64,000 bases of DNA from Aporhodopirellula aestuarii (GCF_023701485.1 NZ_JAMQBK010000060.1:490914-554913); one strand, 5' to 3'; positions 36,555 to 46,174 are shown, counted from the stretch's first letter. The notes: generated by a model from the letters alone, not told the origin. Made by a program: numbers and translations.

Positions 36555-37070
36555 TTACAGCAGGTCTTGGAGGCCGGAGAATTTCAGCAGAGTTTGTGTG
36601 TCGAGCGACGAGACCGCCTTTTCGAGGTTGTCGGCTCGGGTCGCCTCGGCATTCGCCGGCGCGGCTACCGGAGCAGCAGCCGACGTCGGTGCGAAGACGG
36701 CGTCGGAATCGGGCTGCGGGGCGGGGGGCGCGACGAGATTCGATGAATCTGCGTCCGCAACAGGTGCGGGAGTCGGTGTCGCTGCGGGAACGCTCGGCGT
36801 TTGGATCAGTTGACGGTTGGGTTGGGCCGATTGGGTTGGAGCGGGGGTGTGAACCGGCGCTGGGGCGTGATGGTAACCGTAGCTGGCTCCATAACCGTGG
36901 CTGTACGTCGTCGTGTGTCCGTAGGTCGCTGCTTGGTTGTAGGTCGCCGAGTGGTTGTAAGTAGGTGCATAGCCTTGCGAGTAATACCCTTGGCTTCCGC
37001 CACAAGCCATGACAGACGAAGCGGTGGCTAAAACGATGGTTCCGGTCAGAAGGGCGAGTGTCATTTTCAT
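36555..37070 (-). CDS. Exported Tyr/His/Ala/Pro-rich protein, possible lipoprotein
   Basis: 171 residues. A signal sequence (LALLTGTIVLATASSVMAC) ends at a Cys that could be a lipobox (VMAC), followed by a YN/YG-H repeat-like section (TYNHSATYNQAATYGHTTTYSH) and a Pro/Ala-rich part. The last 30 residues form a predicted helix (NLEKAVSSLDTQTLLKFSGL). No enzyme motif; likely surface or periplasmic. No family recognised. Confidence 0.7.
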   Translation of the reverse strand: MKMTLALLTGTIVLATASSVMACGGSQGYYSQGYAPTYNHSATYNQAATYGHTTTYSHGYGASYGYHHAPAPVHTPAPTQSAQPNRQLIQTPSVPAATPTPAPVADADSSNLVAPPAPQPDSDAVFAPTSAAAPVAAPANAEATRADNLEKAVSSLDTQTLLKFSGLQDLL

Positions 37071-37373
37071 CGGAGGCGGCTCTTTTTCAGTGCGTTTGTG
37101 TCGGGCGGTTGGGCGTTTGCAGTCGGCGTCGGCCCGTGTCTACCACTCAATGCAATTGTCGCCCCGCAAGCGGACAGGGAATTTCTCGATAATTCAAACT
37201 CGCCGAGAGCGACCTACGCAACGAGATCCAGCGGAGGGTCCGGCTGAGGGCACGCCCCCAATCGCAGCCGGAGGCGGCAATCCGGCGCGCTCGCTAGGAA
37301 CGATTGTCAGTCTCCGCTGTTGCGAATAACCTATCCGCGACCCCAAAACATCACTTCAACCCAGCTGTTTTCT
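37071..37373. other. Divergent promoter region between the Tyr-rich protein and galE
   Basis: Three hundred bases that must contain the promoters of both divergent genes. I cannot place them and see no gene here. Confidence 0.4.
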
Positions 37374-38387
37374 ATGAAAATTCTCGTCACCGGCGGGGCC
37401 GGCTACATCGGCAGTCACACCGTCCTCGAACTCCTCAACGAGGGCCACGAAGTGGTTGTCGTCGATAACCTCGACAACAGCAGCGAAGAGTCACTTCGCC
37501 GAGTCGCGGAATTGACCGGGAAAAACGCTGAGTTCCACAAAGTTGATTTACTCGATTTCGACGCGCTCGACAAAGTGTTCACCGACGCGGGCATCGATTC
37601 GGTGATTCATTTCGCCGGCCTCAAGGCGGTCGGAGAATCCGTCCAGATTCCACTTCGTTATTACAGCAACAACATCACCGGCAGCCTCAACCTTTGTGAG
37701 GTGATGATCAAACACGGTGTGAAGAATCTCGTCTTCAGTTCGTCAGCCACGGTCTATGGCGATCCGCATACCGTTCCGATCACCGAAGACTTCCCACTGT
37801 CCGCGACCAACCCCTACGGACGAACAAAGTTGATGTTGGAAGAAATCTTCCGCGACCTCTACGTCAGCGATAACGATTGGAACATCGCATTGTTGCGCTA
37901 CTTCAACCCGGTCGGGGCTCACAGCAGCGGGCGGATCGGCGAAGACCCGAGCGGAATCCCAAACAATTTGATGCCGTTTGTTGCTCAAGTAGCCGTGGGA
38001 CGTCGCCCTGAACTTTCGGTCTTCGGTAATGACTACCCAACCGTCGACGGAACCGGTGTTCGGGACTACATCCATGTTGTCGACCTCGCCGTCGGGCACG
38101 TTCGGGCGGTCGACAAGCTGACCAGCAATCCCGGAGTCGTGACGTACAACCTCGGCACCGGTAACGGCTGCAGCGTTCTCGAAATGGTTGCGGCGTTCGA
38201 AAAAGCGAGCGGCAAGAAAATTCCTACCAAGATCGTTGATCGTCGTCCCGGCGACGTCGCCTCCTGCTACGCCGATCCGAGTTTTGCCGAGAAAGAACTC
38301 GGTTGGAAAGCCACCCGCACCGTCGACGACATGTGTGCCGATACATGGCGTTGGCAGTCTCAAAACCCGAACGGGTTTGGCAAATAA
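37374..38387 (+). CDS. galE: UDP-glucose 4-epimerase
   Basis: 337 residues. The NAD-binding motif GGAGYIGS starts at residue 7; the SDR catalytic residues are Ser124 ([10 protein letters not shown]), Tyr148 and Lys152 (NPYGRTK). [11 protein letters not shown] and [18 protein letters not shown] are strong GalE signatures. It interconverts UDP-glucose and UDP-galactose for polysaccharide and glycolipid synthesis. The ATG at 37374 gives the canonical N-terminus [10 protein letters not shown]. It is not in a gal operon. Confidence 0.95.
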   Translation: MKILVTGGAGYIGSHTVLELLNEGHEVVVVDNLDNSSEESLRRVAELTGKNAEFHKVDLLDFDALDKVFTDAGIDSVIHFAGLKAVGESVQIPLRYYSNNITGSLNLCEVMIKHGVKNLVFSSSATVYGDPHTVPITEDFPLSATNPYGRTKLMLEEIFRDLYVSDNDWNIALLRYFNPVGAHSSGRIGEDPSGIPNNLMPFVAQVAVGRRPELSVFGNDYPTVDGTGVRDYIHVVDLAVGHVRAVDKLTSNPGVVTYNLGTGNGCSVLEMVAAFEKASGKKIPTKIVDRRPGDVASCYADPSFAEKELGWKATRTVDDMCADTWRWQSQNPNGFGK

Positions 38388-38615
38388 CACGGCCGCGTGA
38401 TCTGTTGGTTTCTCCGCAGTTCCCGAACCGTCCCATCGGGCTGGAGGTAGCCATGCATCGATTCAATCTTGTAAGCCGCTTGTCGCATTAGCCTTCCTCA
38501 CGCAGGCTCACGATTGAGGTTTCATGTTCGGTCGTCAACTTCTCTGGTGCAGAGGGCTGATGAGCAGGCTCGTTGGCGATGCGTCCCCATTTTATCCCCC
38601 ACATAAATTTGTCTG

Positions 38616-39410
38616 ATGACCGACCACCGAACCGATTCACCCGAAACCACCGTCGACCCTGACGCTGAACATTTCGCTCAAACGACCAGCGGCATCTATC
38701 GCCGCGTGGATTCAGAATCGGTTTGGTCGGCAATCCGGTATGCGGTGCGGCATCAACTCCCGGCGAAAAATCCGACGATCATGATGATGTTCGTTCGCAT
38801 CGCAGAGGTGTACCCGGAAGTGCGTGACTTCTTGATGCAGCAGTTGCCCGAGGCGAACGATATGGAGCGATCGGCGCTGGGTCTGATTCTCGATCCGCCC
38901 GAAGGGATTCGAAACGCGGAATACTTGCCCCAGGAAATCGCTTCGCCAGGCGAAATGGATTTGTGTTGGAGTGAGTTTCTGGTAACCGGCTCGACCCAAC
39001 CGATTGAAAAGGTGGTGGCGGTGCTCGACCGAGACGACTTGGCGAGACCATTGATCGATTCATTGCTCTCCGGTGACGACGGACCGCCGATGGAGTTCGA
39101 CGATAACGAACTGATGGAATTGGCCAGTGTCGGCATTGCTCTGGGGCGAACCGATGGGCCATGGAAAGTGATGTCACCCGGCGATGTCGATATTCTGTTG
39201 TGGTTTGGGTTGAAGGACCAAAACCAAGCCTGCACGCGGGTCTTTCAAGAAATGAATGACGAGCAGCGGGTGCATGTGGCCAACAAAGGCGCCGCGATGT
39301 GGTCGCTCCGGGCGAACGCCGCCCAGCACGGGACGATTCGCCTGTTTTGCGAAGAGCAATCCAAACGAGAAGGCGGTCAAGGGCGGCTTCTGATCGACCC
39401 CTCAACCTAA
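38616..39410 (+). CDS. Hypothetical soluble protein
   Basis: 264 residues, no signal peptide or membrane helix, acidic overall. It looks mainly helical (SAIRYAVRHQLPAK, MMMFVRIAEVYPEVRDFLMQQL, QVARVFQEM-like segments). No motif recognised. It stands alone between galE and the YebC gene; base composition is like its neighbours, so I take it as a real, conserved-type gene of unknown role. Confidence 0.7.
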   Translation: MTDHRTDSPETTVDPDAEHFAQTTSGIYRRVDSESVWSAIRYAVRHQLPAKNPTIMMMFVRIAEVYPEVRDFLMQQLPEANDMERSALGLILDPPEGIRNAEYLPQEIASPGEMDLCWSEFLVTGSTQPIEKVVAVLDRDDLARPLIDSLLSGDDGPPMEFDDNELMELASVGIALGRTDGPWKVMSPGDVDILLWFGLKDQNQACTRVFQEMNDEQRVHVANKGAAMWSLRANAAQHGTIRLFCEEQSKREGGQGRLLIDPST

Positions 39411-39542
39411 TCGGCGTTCACGGCGAGTTCCCACGCGTCACCGGGGGGACTGCCACGTTGATCTTTCGAAAGATACGCTGGTACAGCGATCATTGCTCTC
39501 ATTTCAATCCAAACCATTTCAATCCAGCACGAGTCATACGCG

Positions 39543-40265
39543 ATGGGAAGAAGTTTTGAAGTTCGTAAGGTGTCGATGGCCAAAACGGCTGGCCAAAAGA
39601 CGAAGGTCTATTCCAAGTACGGAAAACAGATCTATGTGATGGCTAAAAACAGCGGTGCCGACCCCGTCAACAACTCGTCGCTGCGTGCCTTGATCGAAAA
39701 AGCCAAGCGAGATCAGGTGCCCGCGCACGTGATCGAACGGGCACTCGAAAAAGCGAGAGGAGTCGGTGGTGAAGATTACGTTCCCGCCCGATACGAAGGC
39801 TTCGGCCCTGGTGGTTGTGCGGTCATCATTGATTGTTTGACCGACAACAACATGCGTACGATCACCGATGTCAAAAACTGCTTTTCAAAGACCGGTTCGA
39901 AATTCGGCGCGCCCGGTTCCGTGTCTCACTCGTTCGATCATCTCGCGGTGTTCGCCTTCAATGGACCTTCCGTCGACGAAGTGCTCGAAGCGTTGCTGAT
40001 GGCGGATGTGGATGTGACGGATGTGGAAAGCCAAGATGATCAGATTCTCGTTTTCGCTCCGACCACCGAGTACGCCAAAGCCAAGCAAGCGATTCTCGAA
40101 GCGTATCCCGAGACGTCGCTCAATGTCGATGAAATTTCGTTTATCCCGCAAACGAGCACCGAGATTCCCGCGGACGACGTCGCGATGTTCGAAAAGTTTA
40201 TCGGTATGCTCAACGACTGTGACGACGTACAAGAGATCTATCACAACGCGATTGTGCCGAGCTAA
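39543..40265 (+). CDS. YebC/PmpR-family regulator, YeeN-like
   Basis: 240 residues. Family signatures include [43 protein letters not shown] and [20 protein letters not shown], then [16 protein letters not shown]. The N-terminus [18 protein letters not shown] is closer to the YeeN subgroup than to YebC (MAGHSKWANI). Members act as transcription factors or help translation of difficult motifs at the ribosome; which applies here is not visible. It converges with the esterase gene, 42 bases away. Confidence 0.9.
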   Translation: MGRSFEVRKVSMAKTAGQKTKVYSKYGKQIYVMAKNSGADPVNNSSLRALIEKAKRDQVPAHVIERALEKARGVGGEDYVPARYEGFGPGGCAVIIDCLTDNNMRTITDVKNCFSKTGSKFGAPGSVSHSFDHLAVFAFNGPSVDEVLEALLMADVDVTDVESQDDQILVFAPTTEYAKAKQAILEAYPETSLNVDEISFIPQTSTEIPADDVAMFEKFIGMLNDCDDVQEIYHNAIVPS

Positions 40266-40307
40266 CCCGTTTGCATCGTCAGCGGCCAAAAACCGAGACC
40301 CAATGGG

Positions 40308-41279
40308 CTACGAGTTGTCGAAGTTTCTCGCATGAAACTTCATGACTTCGAGGCCATTCTTTTCGTAGATCTGCAAGCCTGAGTGGGGCACATCGGGCAC
40401 GATGAGTTTCTCGAACGGAATGTCAAGCGACTCGAGAAACTTCATGTAGGCCAAGTTGTTCTCGTAGTTGAACCCTTTGGTTCCGACATAAATCAGCCAT
40501 TGAACTGGAGGTGACTTTTGTGCGGCGTAGGCTCTCGCCAAATCCCACGTGTTGTCGCCCTCTGCGAAAACAAGCGTCTCGGACTCACGTCCGCCCGATT
40601 CGCTGATTTTACGTTCCGTCTCGTAGCCACCACCGCCCGCCGCGGCGCTGCAGAATAGCTCGGCGTGACGAAGCGACAACCGCATCGTGCCACGACCTCC
40701 CTGCGAGAACCCTTCCAATCCACGATGATCACGATCCGCGACCGTGTGGTAGGTCGCGTCCACATGTGGAATCAACTCTTTGATGAATACGTCCGCACCT
40801 TGCTTGGTCGGTTCGTCTGGAATGTTGTAATGACTCACGGGGCCGCCGTTGACGAACACGTAGATCATCTCACGAACTTGACGCGACTCCATCGCCGCAA
40901 AGATTATGGGGGCCAGGGAAAGCGATTTCGTTTCACTTCCTGGTCGCCCACCGTGCAAGTAATACACGACAGGAAATCGTTCGGACGATTCTTCCGAGTA
41001 GCTCGGTGGCAACAGGATGACGTAGCCGATCTCTTGGCCGAGCGATGGACTCTGAAACGTTCCGTGTTTGAGTGACGGGTGTTGCAACTTGCCAGGTATC
41101 GGGTTGACCCAAGCGAAAGGAGCGGGCTTTTTCTTGACCTTCTTTTTGGATGCCTCTTTTGCGTCCACTTTGTTTGGACCCGTCGCGTCGGGCGAATCGG
41201 CGACCACATGGAAGCCTACAAAACCAAGGGGGCCACCAAGAAGGTAGAAACAGGTGGTCAGGCAGAAGATGCGAAACAT
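40308..41279 (-). CDS. Exported esterase D-type alpha/beta hydrolase
   Basis: 323 residues from the ATG at 41279, which starts a signal peptide (FCLTTCFYLLGGPLGFVGFHVVA). The PF00756-like esterase core shows FPVVYYLHGG, the nucleophile motif GFSQGG and a late VPHSGLQIYEKNG with the catalytic His. A Lys-rich stretch (EASKKKVKKKPAPF) follows the signal. Likely a periplasmic esterase, for instance feruloyl- or acetyl-ester; substrate unknown. The start is divergent from the deaminase gene, with 98 bases between them. Confidence 0.85.
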   Translation of the reverse strand: MFRIFCLTTCFYLLGGPLGFVGFHVVADSPDATGPNKVDAKEASKKKVKKKPAPFAWVNPIPGKLQHPSLKHGTFQSPSLGQEIGYVILLPPSYSEESSERFPVVYYLHGGRPGSETKSLSLAPIIFAAMESRQVREMIYVFVNGGPVSHYNIPDEPTKQGADVFIKELIPHVDATYHTVADRDHRGLEGFSQGGRGTMRLSLRHAELFCSAAAGGGGYETERKISESGGRESETLVFAEGDNTWDLARAYAAQKSPPVQWLIYVGTKGFNYENNLAYMKFLESLDIPFEKLIVPDVPHSGLQIYEKNGLEVMKFHARNFDNS

Positions 41280-41377
41280 GGCGTTGTGTTTATGAAGTGG
41301 GATGAGAGGAAATCGCCTGTCATTGTACAATGCCGCGAACGAAGCCATGTCATCACCCAGCATTCCGGAATTTGCGA

Positions 41378-41836
41378 ATGGACCCGTTCTTAAAAGCCGC
41401 TTTGGACGAAGCTCGCATCGGGCTTGAGGAGCATGGCATCCCGATCGGCGCAGTCCTGGTGATAGACGGTGAAATTGTCGGTCGCGGACACAATCGTCGC
41501 ATCCAAAAGCGAAGTCCGATCCTGCATGCCGAAATGGACTGTCTCGAACGGGCTGGGCGTCTTACCGCAGCGGACTACTCGCGGTCGATCTTGTATTCAA
41601 CGCTTTCGCCGTGTGACATGTGCAGCGGTGCGGCGTTGCTCTACAAGATCCCCAAGATCATCGTGGGGGAAAATCAAACGTTCCACGGACCGGAGGATTA
41701 CGTCCGAAGCCGCGGCATCGAACTTGAAATCGTCAACGATCCCCAGTGCATCGCGTTGATGGAAGAGTTCATCGCAAACCATCCCGCGTTGTGGAACGAA
41801 GACATCGGGCTCCCGATATCAAACTCAGCACCGTAA
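41378..41836 (+). CDS. Cytosine deaminase, yeast FCY1-like
   Basis: 152 residues. Zinc and catalytic residues: His50 and Glu52 in HAE, Cys79 and Cys82 in SPCDMCSGA. Beyond the general deaminase fold it follows fungal cytosine deaminase closely: GIPIGAVLVIDGEIVGRGHN, ERAGRLTAADY, ILYSTLSPCDMC, IPKIIVGENQTF, YVRSRGIELEIVNDPQC and the C-terminal WNEDIG, matching the yeast C-terminal WFEDIG. It probably converts cytosine to uracil; other small amines are possible. Most bacteria use the unrelated amidohydrolase CodA instead. Start chosen at MDPFLKAALDEAR. Confidence 0.88.
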   Translation: MDPFLKAALDEARIGLEEHGIPIGAVLVIDGEIVGRGHNRRIQKRSPILHAEMDCLERAGRLTAADYSRSILYSTLSPCDMCSGAALLYKIPKIIVGENQTFHGPEDYVRSRGIELEIVNDPQCIALMEEFIANHPALWNEDIGLPISNSAP

Positions 41837-41885
41837 CGCAAATTCGCAGCGCTGGCTTCCAGCTAGCGTGCTCCCTGTTCGGCAC

Positions 41886-42998
41886 TCACGCACTAACAGG
41901 GGGCTCCACGTTGTTCTCTCGCACATCACCGCATTTCTCGCAGGCCGGCAAGAGCGAGTGTCGCACGCCGCCACATTTTTCGCACGTCTGAAAGAGTGAG
42001 GTTTCACAGCACGGACAGGTGTAGGGTTGGTCAGGTGTTGCTGTAGAGCCATCGAGCGGGACGGGTGTGTGTTTCTTCAAGCTACGCCGCGTCCAAACGG
42101 CAAACTTCAAGGGACCTCGCTGGATCGGGAAGTCACATATCGGACAGAAGAAGTTGGCGTACGCTTCACTGTACTGACGCAGTAACCAGTCACGGCTCGG
42201 TTTCGCTACCAGACGCAGTAACCGCACCAAGACGCCTGTCGCAATCGCAAGCGAGAGCACGATCAATATGTATTTGAAATAGATCGCCGGGAAGTGATCG
42301 TGCATCACAAGCAGAACACGCAAGGCAACCGCACCGCTGATAGCATAAACCAGCACCGCGTACGTCCCACCCGCCTGGCGAACGAAAAGCCATCCGCAAA
42401 CAAGCAGCAGCGGAATCAACATCCCTAGCTTGTACGCAGCCAATTTCCATTGATGCTGCTCATACAACTCCTCGTATTCGTCTTCAATCGGCCGGCTGGC
42501 ACGGGTGATCGCCGCCGCGTTTTGACGTTGCTTTTCTTTGACGTCGTTTAGCTCGTCGTTCAGGTTCGACAGTTCACTGTTGAGAGTCTGCGTCTGGCTC
42601 TGATTGCTGAGGAAAAGTTGCAGGCTATCTGTCAACGCTTGCTGTTGATCTTCGCTCAGCGACGTTTCATTCTGGTCAGCGTTGCGTTTAAGCTCGAGGA
42701 GTTGGTTGATGGTTTGCTGGGAGTCCTTGGTGGTTTGTGCTGTCAGTCGACGTCGTTGTTCGGTCGATTCGATTTGCTGTTTGAGATCAACCAACTCCGC
42801 CGCGAGTGATTCCCGCTCGTCCTGCAGTGTTTGCGGCAGCCCCACCTCGAGCATCTGGTTGTAGTCTGGCCCCTTCACGCGATTGATGTCTTGGATGATG
42901 TATCCCAGCAACCAGAACGTGAGCACGCCGACCGCGATACTGAATCCGAAAACCATGAACCGAAGCATAAACGAGCCGCGATGTTTCTTTGTTTTCAT
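41886..42998 (-). CDS. Membrane protein with coiled coil and C-terminal zinc ribbons
   Basis: 370 residues. One N-terminal transmembrane helix (FMVFGFSIAVGVLTFWLLGY) leads to a coiled coil of about 130 residues (DERESLAAELVDLKQQIES onward), then three further helices (GMLIPLLLVCGWLFV, YAVLVYAISGAVALRVLLV, YILIVLSLAIATGVLVRLL). The C-terminal 100 residues contain four CxxC knuckles: CPIC, CPCC, CEKC and CEKC, which should form two zinc ribbons. No family recognised. It may couple envelope sensing by the coiled coil to a cytoplasmic zinc module. Confidence 0.78.
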   Translation of the reverse strand: MKTKKHRGSFMLRFMVFGFSIAVGVLTFWLLGYIIQDINRVKGPDYNQMLEVGLPQTLQDERESLAAELVDLKQQIESTEQRRRLTAQTTKDSQQTINQLLELKRNADQNETSLSEDQQQALTDSLQLFLSNQSQTQTLNSELSNLNDELNDVKEKQRQNAAAITRASRPIEDEYEELYEQHQWKLAAYKLGMLIPLLLVCGWLFVRQAGGTYAVLVYAISGAVALRVLLVMHDHFPAIYFKYILIVLSLAIATGVLVRLLRLVAKPSRDWLLRQYSEAYANFFCPICDFPIQRGPLKFAVWTRRSLKKHTPVPLDGSTATPDQPYTCPCCETSLFQTCEKCGGVRHSLLPACEKCGDVRENNVEPPVSA

Positions 42999-43181
42999 GG
43001 TTTTGTCTGCGATGAAGTACTCGTAATCGGGAACAACTCACCATAGAGCCTGCGGCGCAGCGAGTTGGCGCGAAAAACGAAAATTTCGCTCAAGAAGCGT
43101 GATCATCGCCCGCGGCACAACGACGCGGCGATGGGTGGAAATCATCCTGCCGCGTTACTGCGAACTAACCGAAGCGGATTC

Positions 43182-44954
43182 CTATCGGAGATTATCCTGC
43201 AGCCACGACTCAAGCTTTCCTGGCTGAAACCCACGAGGTCCTTGGCCGCTGTCCCAGGCGATGCGGCCGTCTTTGCTGACCACGACCAGCCTGTTTGGCC
43301 ACGCTCCGTAGTCGGCGAGAGTTCCGTTGTCCTCGGCATCGACGAGCAGCGGAAACGGCACCTTCAACAGCGCCGTGCAGCTCTGGGCGTTCTGGATTCG
43401 AGCGAGGAGCGAATCGGTTTGGGTGAACTTTTTGAGTACCGACTCTCTGCCCTCGCCTGGGAACATGATTGTCGATTCGGGGTGCGCCTCGCGGATGTAG
43501 ACCATCAGAAACTGGGCCTTGTCGGCGTACTTGCGTTGTATGTCGAAGACCTGCGTGACCTTGTCGCGAAATGGACTGCATGTGATGCTGCCGAACACCA
43601 GCACGACAGGTTTTTTACCTTGAAACTGCGACAGCGCAATCGGTCCACCGCCGTCGGATTGCGGCAGCGTGAAATCGGGAGCGCGGTCACCGATTTTCAG
43701 TGGTGATGGAACGAGTTCCTCCATCGCCGGAGGTGCGTAGAACTCGCCACTGGCTTTCACCCGACCTCTTTGACGTGACGTCGGCCGAGTGTTGGCACTC
43801 GTGTCTCGCCTCTGAGGCTTGCGGTCGCTTTCGCCCCGGACTTTCTCAATCAGGAAGGCGTGGATGTCGTCATAGCGTTTGCTGGGATTGCCATTCCAAG
43901 TGACGCTGCATTCGATGCCGAGCTTGTCCATCGCTTCTTTGAGTTTGATACCCAGCAGTGCGTGGTGCACCCACAATCCGGGATTCGAGTCACGATGAAC
44001 AGGAACATTGCCACTGCCATAGACCATGAACACAGGTGGGTCGTCTCGAGTCAAATGGTTGATCGGTGAGGCATCGATCATCATTTTCTTGACGCGTTCG
44101 GTTTCCCAGTCGGATTCTTCTTCGATGCCATAGAACGCATAGATCGCGGGGTGTGGCGGCAAGTCCGGAATGCCGAACCACTCGCGGAACGTTGGCATGT
44201 CGTATGTCGATTGCCCGCCTGTAGTTCCAGCGGCAACGATGCGGGTCGACTGCCGAGCAATCGGATCGTCGCTGTCAGGCTGAGCCAAGTCATCATGGAA
44301 GGCGAGCCATAAGGAGATGCCGGCTCCTGCCGATCCGCCGTAGCAGGCGATGCGATCGGCATCGAGATTCCACTCTGCGGCGCGTGATCGAATCGTCTGC
44401 AGACACCGGGCCGCGTCGTGCATCATGATCGGGTACGTCCCAACGTCACTGAGCCGATAATTGATCGAAGCGAACGAAATGCCCTGATCAAGATATTGGT
44501 CGATCGGTTGGTTGCCAGCAGATTTATCACCGCCTCGAAACCCACCACCATGGATGTAGATCACCAGCGGAGTGGGTTCGCCGTTGTCGGTTTTCGCTAG
44601 CCAGAGATCAAATTTCTGTTTCTCGTGGTCTCCGTAGGCGACATTGGCATGCGTCGGTTTTAGCCGCGACGCAGACGCAGAACGGCGATTCTCGGTAGTC
44701 TCAGGTCGGTCCGTTCGATTTCGACGAGCCAGCTCAAAGGCGTCGAACTCCGCCTGCGTGACTTTCCCGTCTCCGTTGGTATCCAGGACGTCAAAACGGT
44801 TGCGAACCTGTTCCGGAAACTCGGCCCGAGACAGAACGCGATCGTTGTTCTTGTCCCAACGCCGGATCCGATCAGAGCTTCGCTGAGCGGCCACGGAACT
44901 GGCCAATACAATGCCGACCAGCGAGAAAATGCAGAATGTGCTCAACCGCCGCAT
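43182..44954 (-). CDS. Exported EF-hand / esterase / deiodinase-like fusion protein
   Basis: 590 residues with a signal peptide (residues 1-23). Two EF-hands follow (DKNNDRVLSRAEF, DTNGDGKVTQAEF). Residues about 105-370 are a BD-FAE/carboxylesterase-type alpha/beta hydrolase: oxyanion HGGG (135-138), nucleophile Ser208 in GGSAGA and His365 in DDIHAF. Residues about 415-590 are a thioredoxin fold with FGSITCSPF (Cys459) and VYIREAHP, very like iodothyronine deiodinases; the selenocysteine position is Cys, codon TGC at 43578-43580. A peroxiredoxin-like activity is likelier than deiodination. Confidence 0.82.
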   Translation of the reverse strand: MRRLSTFCIFSLVGIVLASSVAAQRSSDRIRRWDKNNDRVLSRAEFPEQVRNRFDVLDTNGDGKVTQAEFDAFELARRNRTDRPETTENRRSASASRLKPTHANVAYGDHEKQKFDLWLAKTDNGEPTPLVIYIHGGGFRGGDKSAGNQPIDQYLDQGISFASINYRLSDVGTYPIMMHDAARCLQTIRSRAAEWNLDADRIACYGGSAGAGISLWLAFHDDLAQPDSDDPIARQSTRIVAAGTTGGQSTYDMPTFREWFGIPDLPPHPAIYAFYGIEEESDWETERVKKMMIDASPINHLTRDDPPVFMVYGSGNVPVHRDSNPGLWVHHALLGIKLKEAMDKLGIECSVTWNGNPSKRYDDIHAFLIEKVRGESDRKPQRRDTSANTRPTSRQRGRVKASGEFYAPPAMEELVPSPLKIGDRAPDFTLPQSDGGGPIALSQFQGKKPVVLVFGSITCSPFRDKVTQVFDIQRKYADKAQFLMVYIREAHPESTIMFPGEGRESVLKKFTQTDSLLARIQNAQSCTALLKVPFPLLVDAEDNGTLADYGAWPNRLVVVSKDGRIAWDSGQGPRGFQPGKLESWLQDNLR

Positions 44955-45297
44955 GATGACTCCTCATTCCCAAAGTTTCGCCCCTGTTTGAAGTAAATCC
45001 GACATCACGACACCCCGCCGGTTCATTCATTAAACACCGAAACCAATAAAACGGCTCGGTTTTTTAAAATTTTGCGAACACGCAGGCCTACTACGTGTTG
45101 TCGCGTTTAGCGCCCAAGACTTCACGAATCTCTCCGTATAAAATTCGCTTTGCAGATTGGTTGCGCATGTGTTACTGTGTGTTGTGGAGGCAAAGTGAGA
45201 GACGCAACTCGTGCAGCGCGCCGAGTCAACAGTATTTTTTAGACGGAGCTTCCAATGCGGTGCAAACCACGAAACGATGTCAATCTAGGAACTTGCC
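44955..45297. other. Divergent gap upstream of the toxin-antitoxin pair
   Basis: About 340 bases, locally more AT-rich than the surroundings (TTTTTTAAAATTTTG near 45060). It should contain the toxin-antitoxin promoter. No gene supported; I cannot place operator sites with confidence. Confidence 0.45.
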
Positions 45298-45684
45298 ATG
45301 ACAGAGGTGAGGGAATACATCGACCAAAACGATCGATCCCACTTTAGAGAGTGGTTCGACAACGCCGATGCGACAGTCGCGGCGAAGATTACAAAAGCCG
45401 TGCAGAAACTTTCCGCCGGACATGTGGGCAACACGAAGTCAGTGGGCGAGGGAGTATCAGAGTACAAAATTGATTACGGTCCTGGATACCGCGTGTATTA
45501 CGGTAAAGACGGGGACTCGCTCGTCCTTCTTCTCACTGGTGGCAACAAGAAATCACAACGAAACGACATCGCCGAAGCGAAACGACTTTGGAAAGAGTAC
45601 AAACGTCGCAAACGAGAATTAGAGAAAGCAAAAGTAGAACGTGACAAAAAGGGGACCAGACATGGCACTCACAAGAGAATTTAA
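45298..45684 (+). CDS. RelE/HigB-type toxin
   Basis: 128 residues of the phage-derived Gp49-like/HigB addiction-killer family. The signatures are VREYIDQNDRSHFREWFD, the paired GVSEYKIDYGPGYRVYYG, and LLLTGGNKKSQRNDIAEAKRLWKEY. Such toxins cut mRNA on the ribosome. A basic tail of about 30 residues (YKRRKRELEKAKVERDKK) extends past the usual end. The antitoxin gene follows and overlaps by 23 bases, so this is the toxin-first order. Confidence 0.9.
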   Translation: MTEVREYIDQNDRSHFREWFDNADATVAAKITKAVQKLSAGHVGNTKSVGEGVSEYKIDYGPGYRVYYGKDGDSLVLLLTGGNKKSQRNDIAEAKRLWKEYKRRKRELEKAKVERDKKGTRHGTHKRI

Positions 45685-46030
45685 GGACACCGTGAAGACG
45701 AGAGCGGATAAAGACCCTGCGTTTCGTCGAGCGTTGATCGTCGAGGCAGTTACATCCCTTTTGGAAGGCGACGTTGAAATTGGTAAATCCATTTTGCGGA
45801 ACTATGTCAACGCAACAATTGGCTTTCGCGGTTTGGCCGAGGGCTTGGGGGGTGACCGCGATCCAAAGTCGCTGATGAGAATGCTCAGCGATGGCGGTAA
45901 CCCCCGGATGAATAACGTGTTTGAAATCCTCAAGTTCTGTCAGCAGAACGAAGGCATCACGCTTGAGATCAATCCTCACGTGACATCTGAGCGTAAACGG
46001 AAGGCTTCAAGTTCCCGTCAGACAGCATGA
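45662..46030 (+). CDS. HigA-type antitoxin, helix-turn-helix
   Basis: 122 residues from the ATG at 45662 (MALTREFKDTVKTRA). LTREFKDTV, ALIVEAVTSLLEGDVEIGKSILRNYVNATIGF and then the helix-turn-helix GFRGLAEGLGG with PKSLMRMLSDGGNPRMNNVFEIL are typical of antidotes paired with this toxin family. It should bind the toxin and repress the shared promoter. The C-terminal HVTSERKRKASSSRQ tail is basic. Confidence 0.9.
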   Translation: MALTREFKDTVKTRADKDPAFRRALIVEAVTSLLEGDVEIGKSILRNYVNATIGFRGLAEGLGGDRDPKSLMRMLSDGGNPRMNNVFEILKFCQQNEGITLEINPHVTSERKRKASSSRQTA

Positions 46031-46174
46031 GCAGGTGCAACATGAATGCGTCGGCAATCGACTTTACCCGAGCACCGGTCATTGGTATGTAAGTCCTGAT
46101 GCAAGTCATGATAGGAGTTTGGTCATGACGCTACACTGCGCGAAATCGTAAACGCTTGGTCTCTTTTATCGAGG

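Noticed and set aside
43578..43580. Possible selenocysteine in the deiodinase-like domain
   Set aside because: The codon at the selenocysteine position is TGC (Cys), not TGA, so no recoding is needed.
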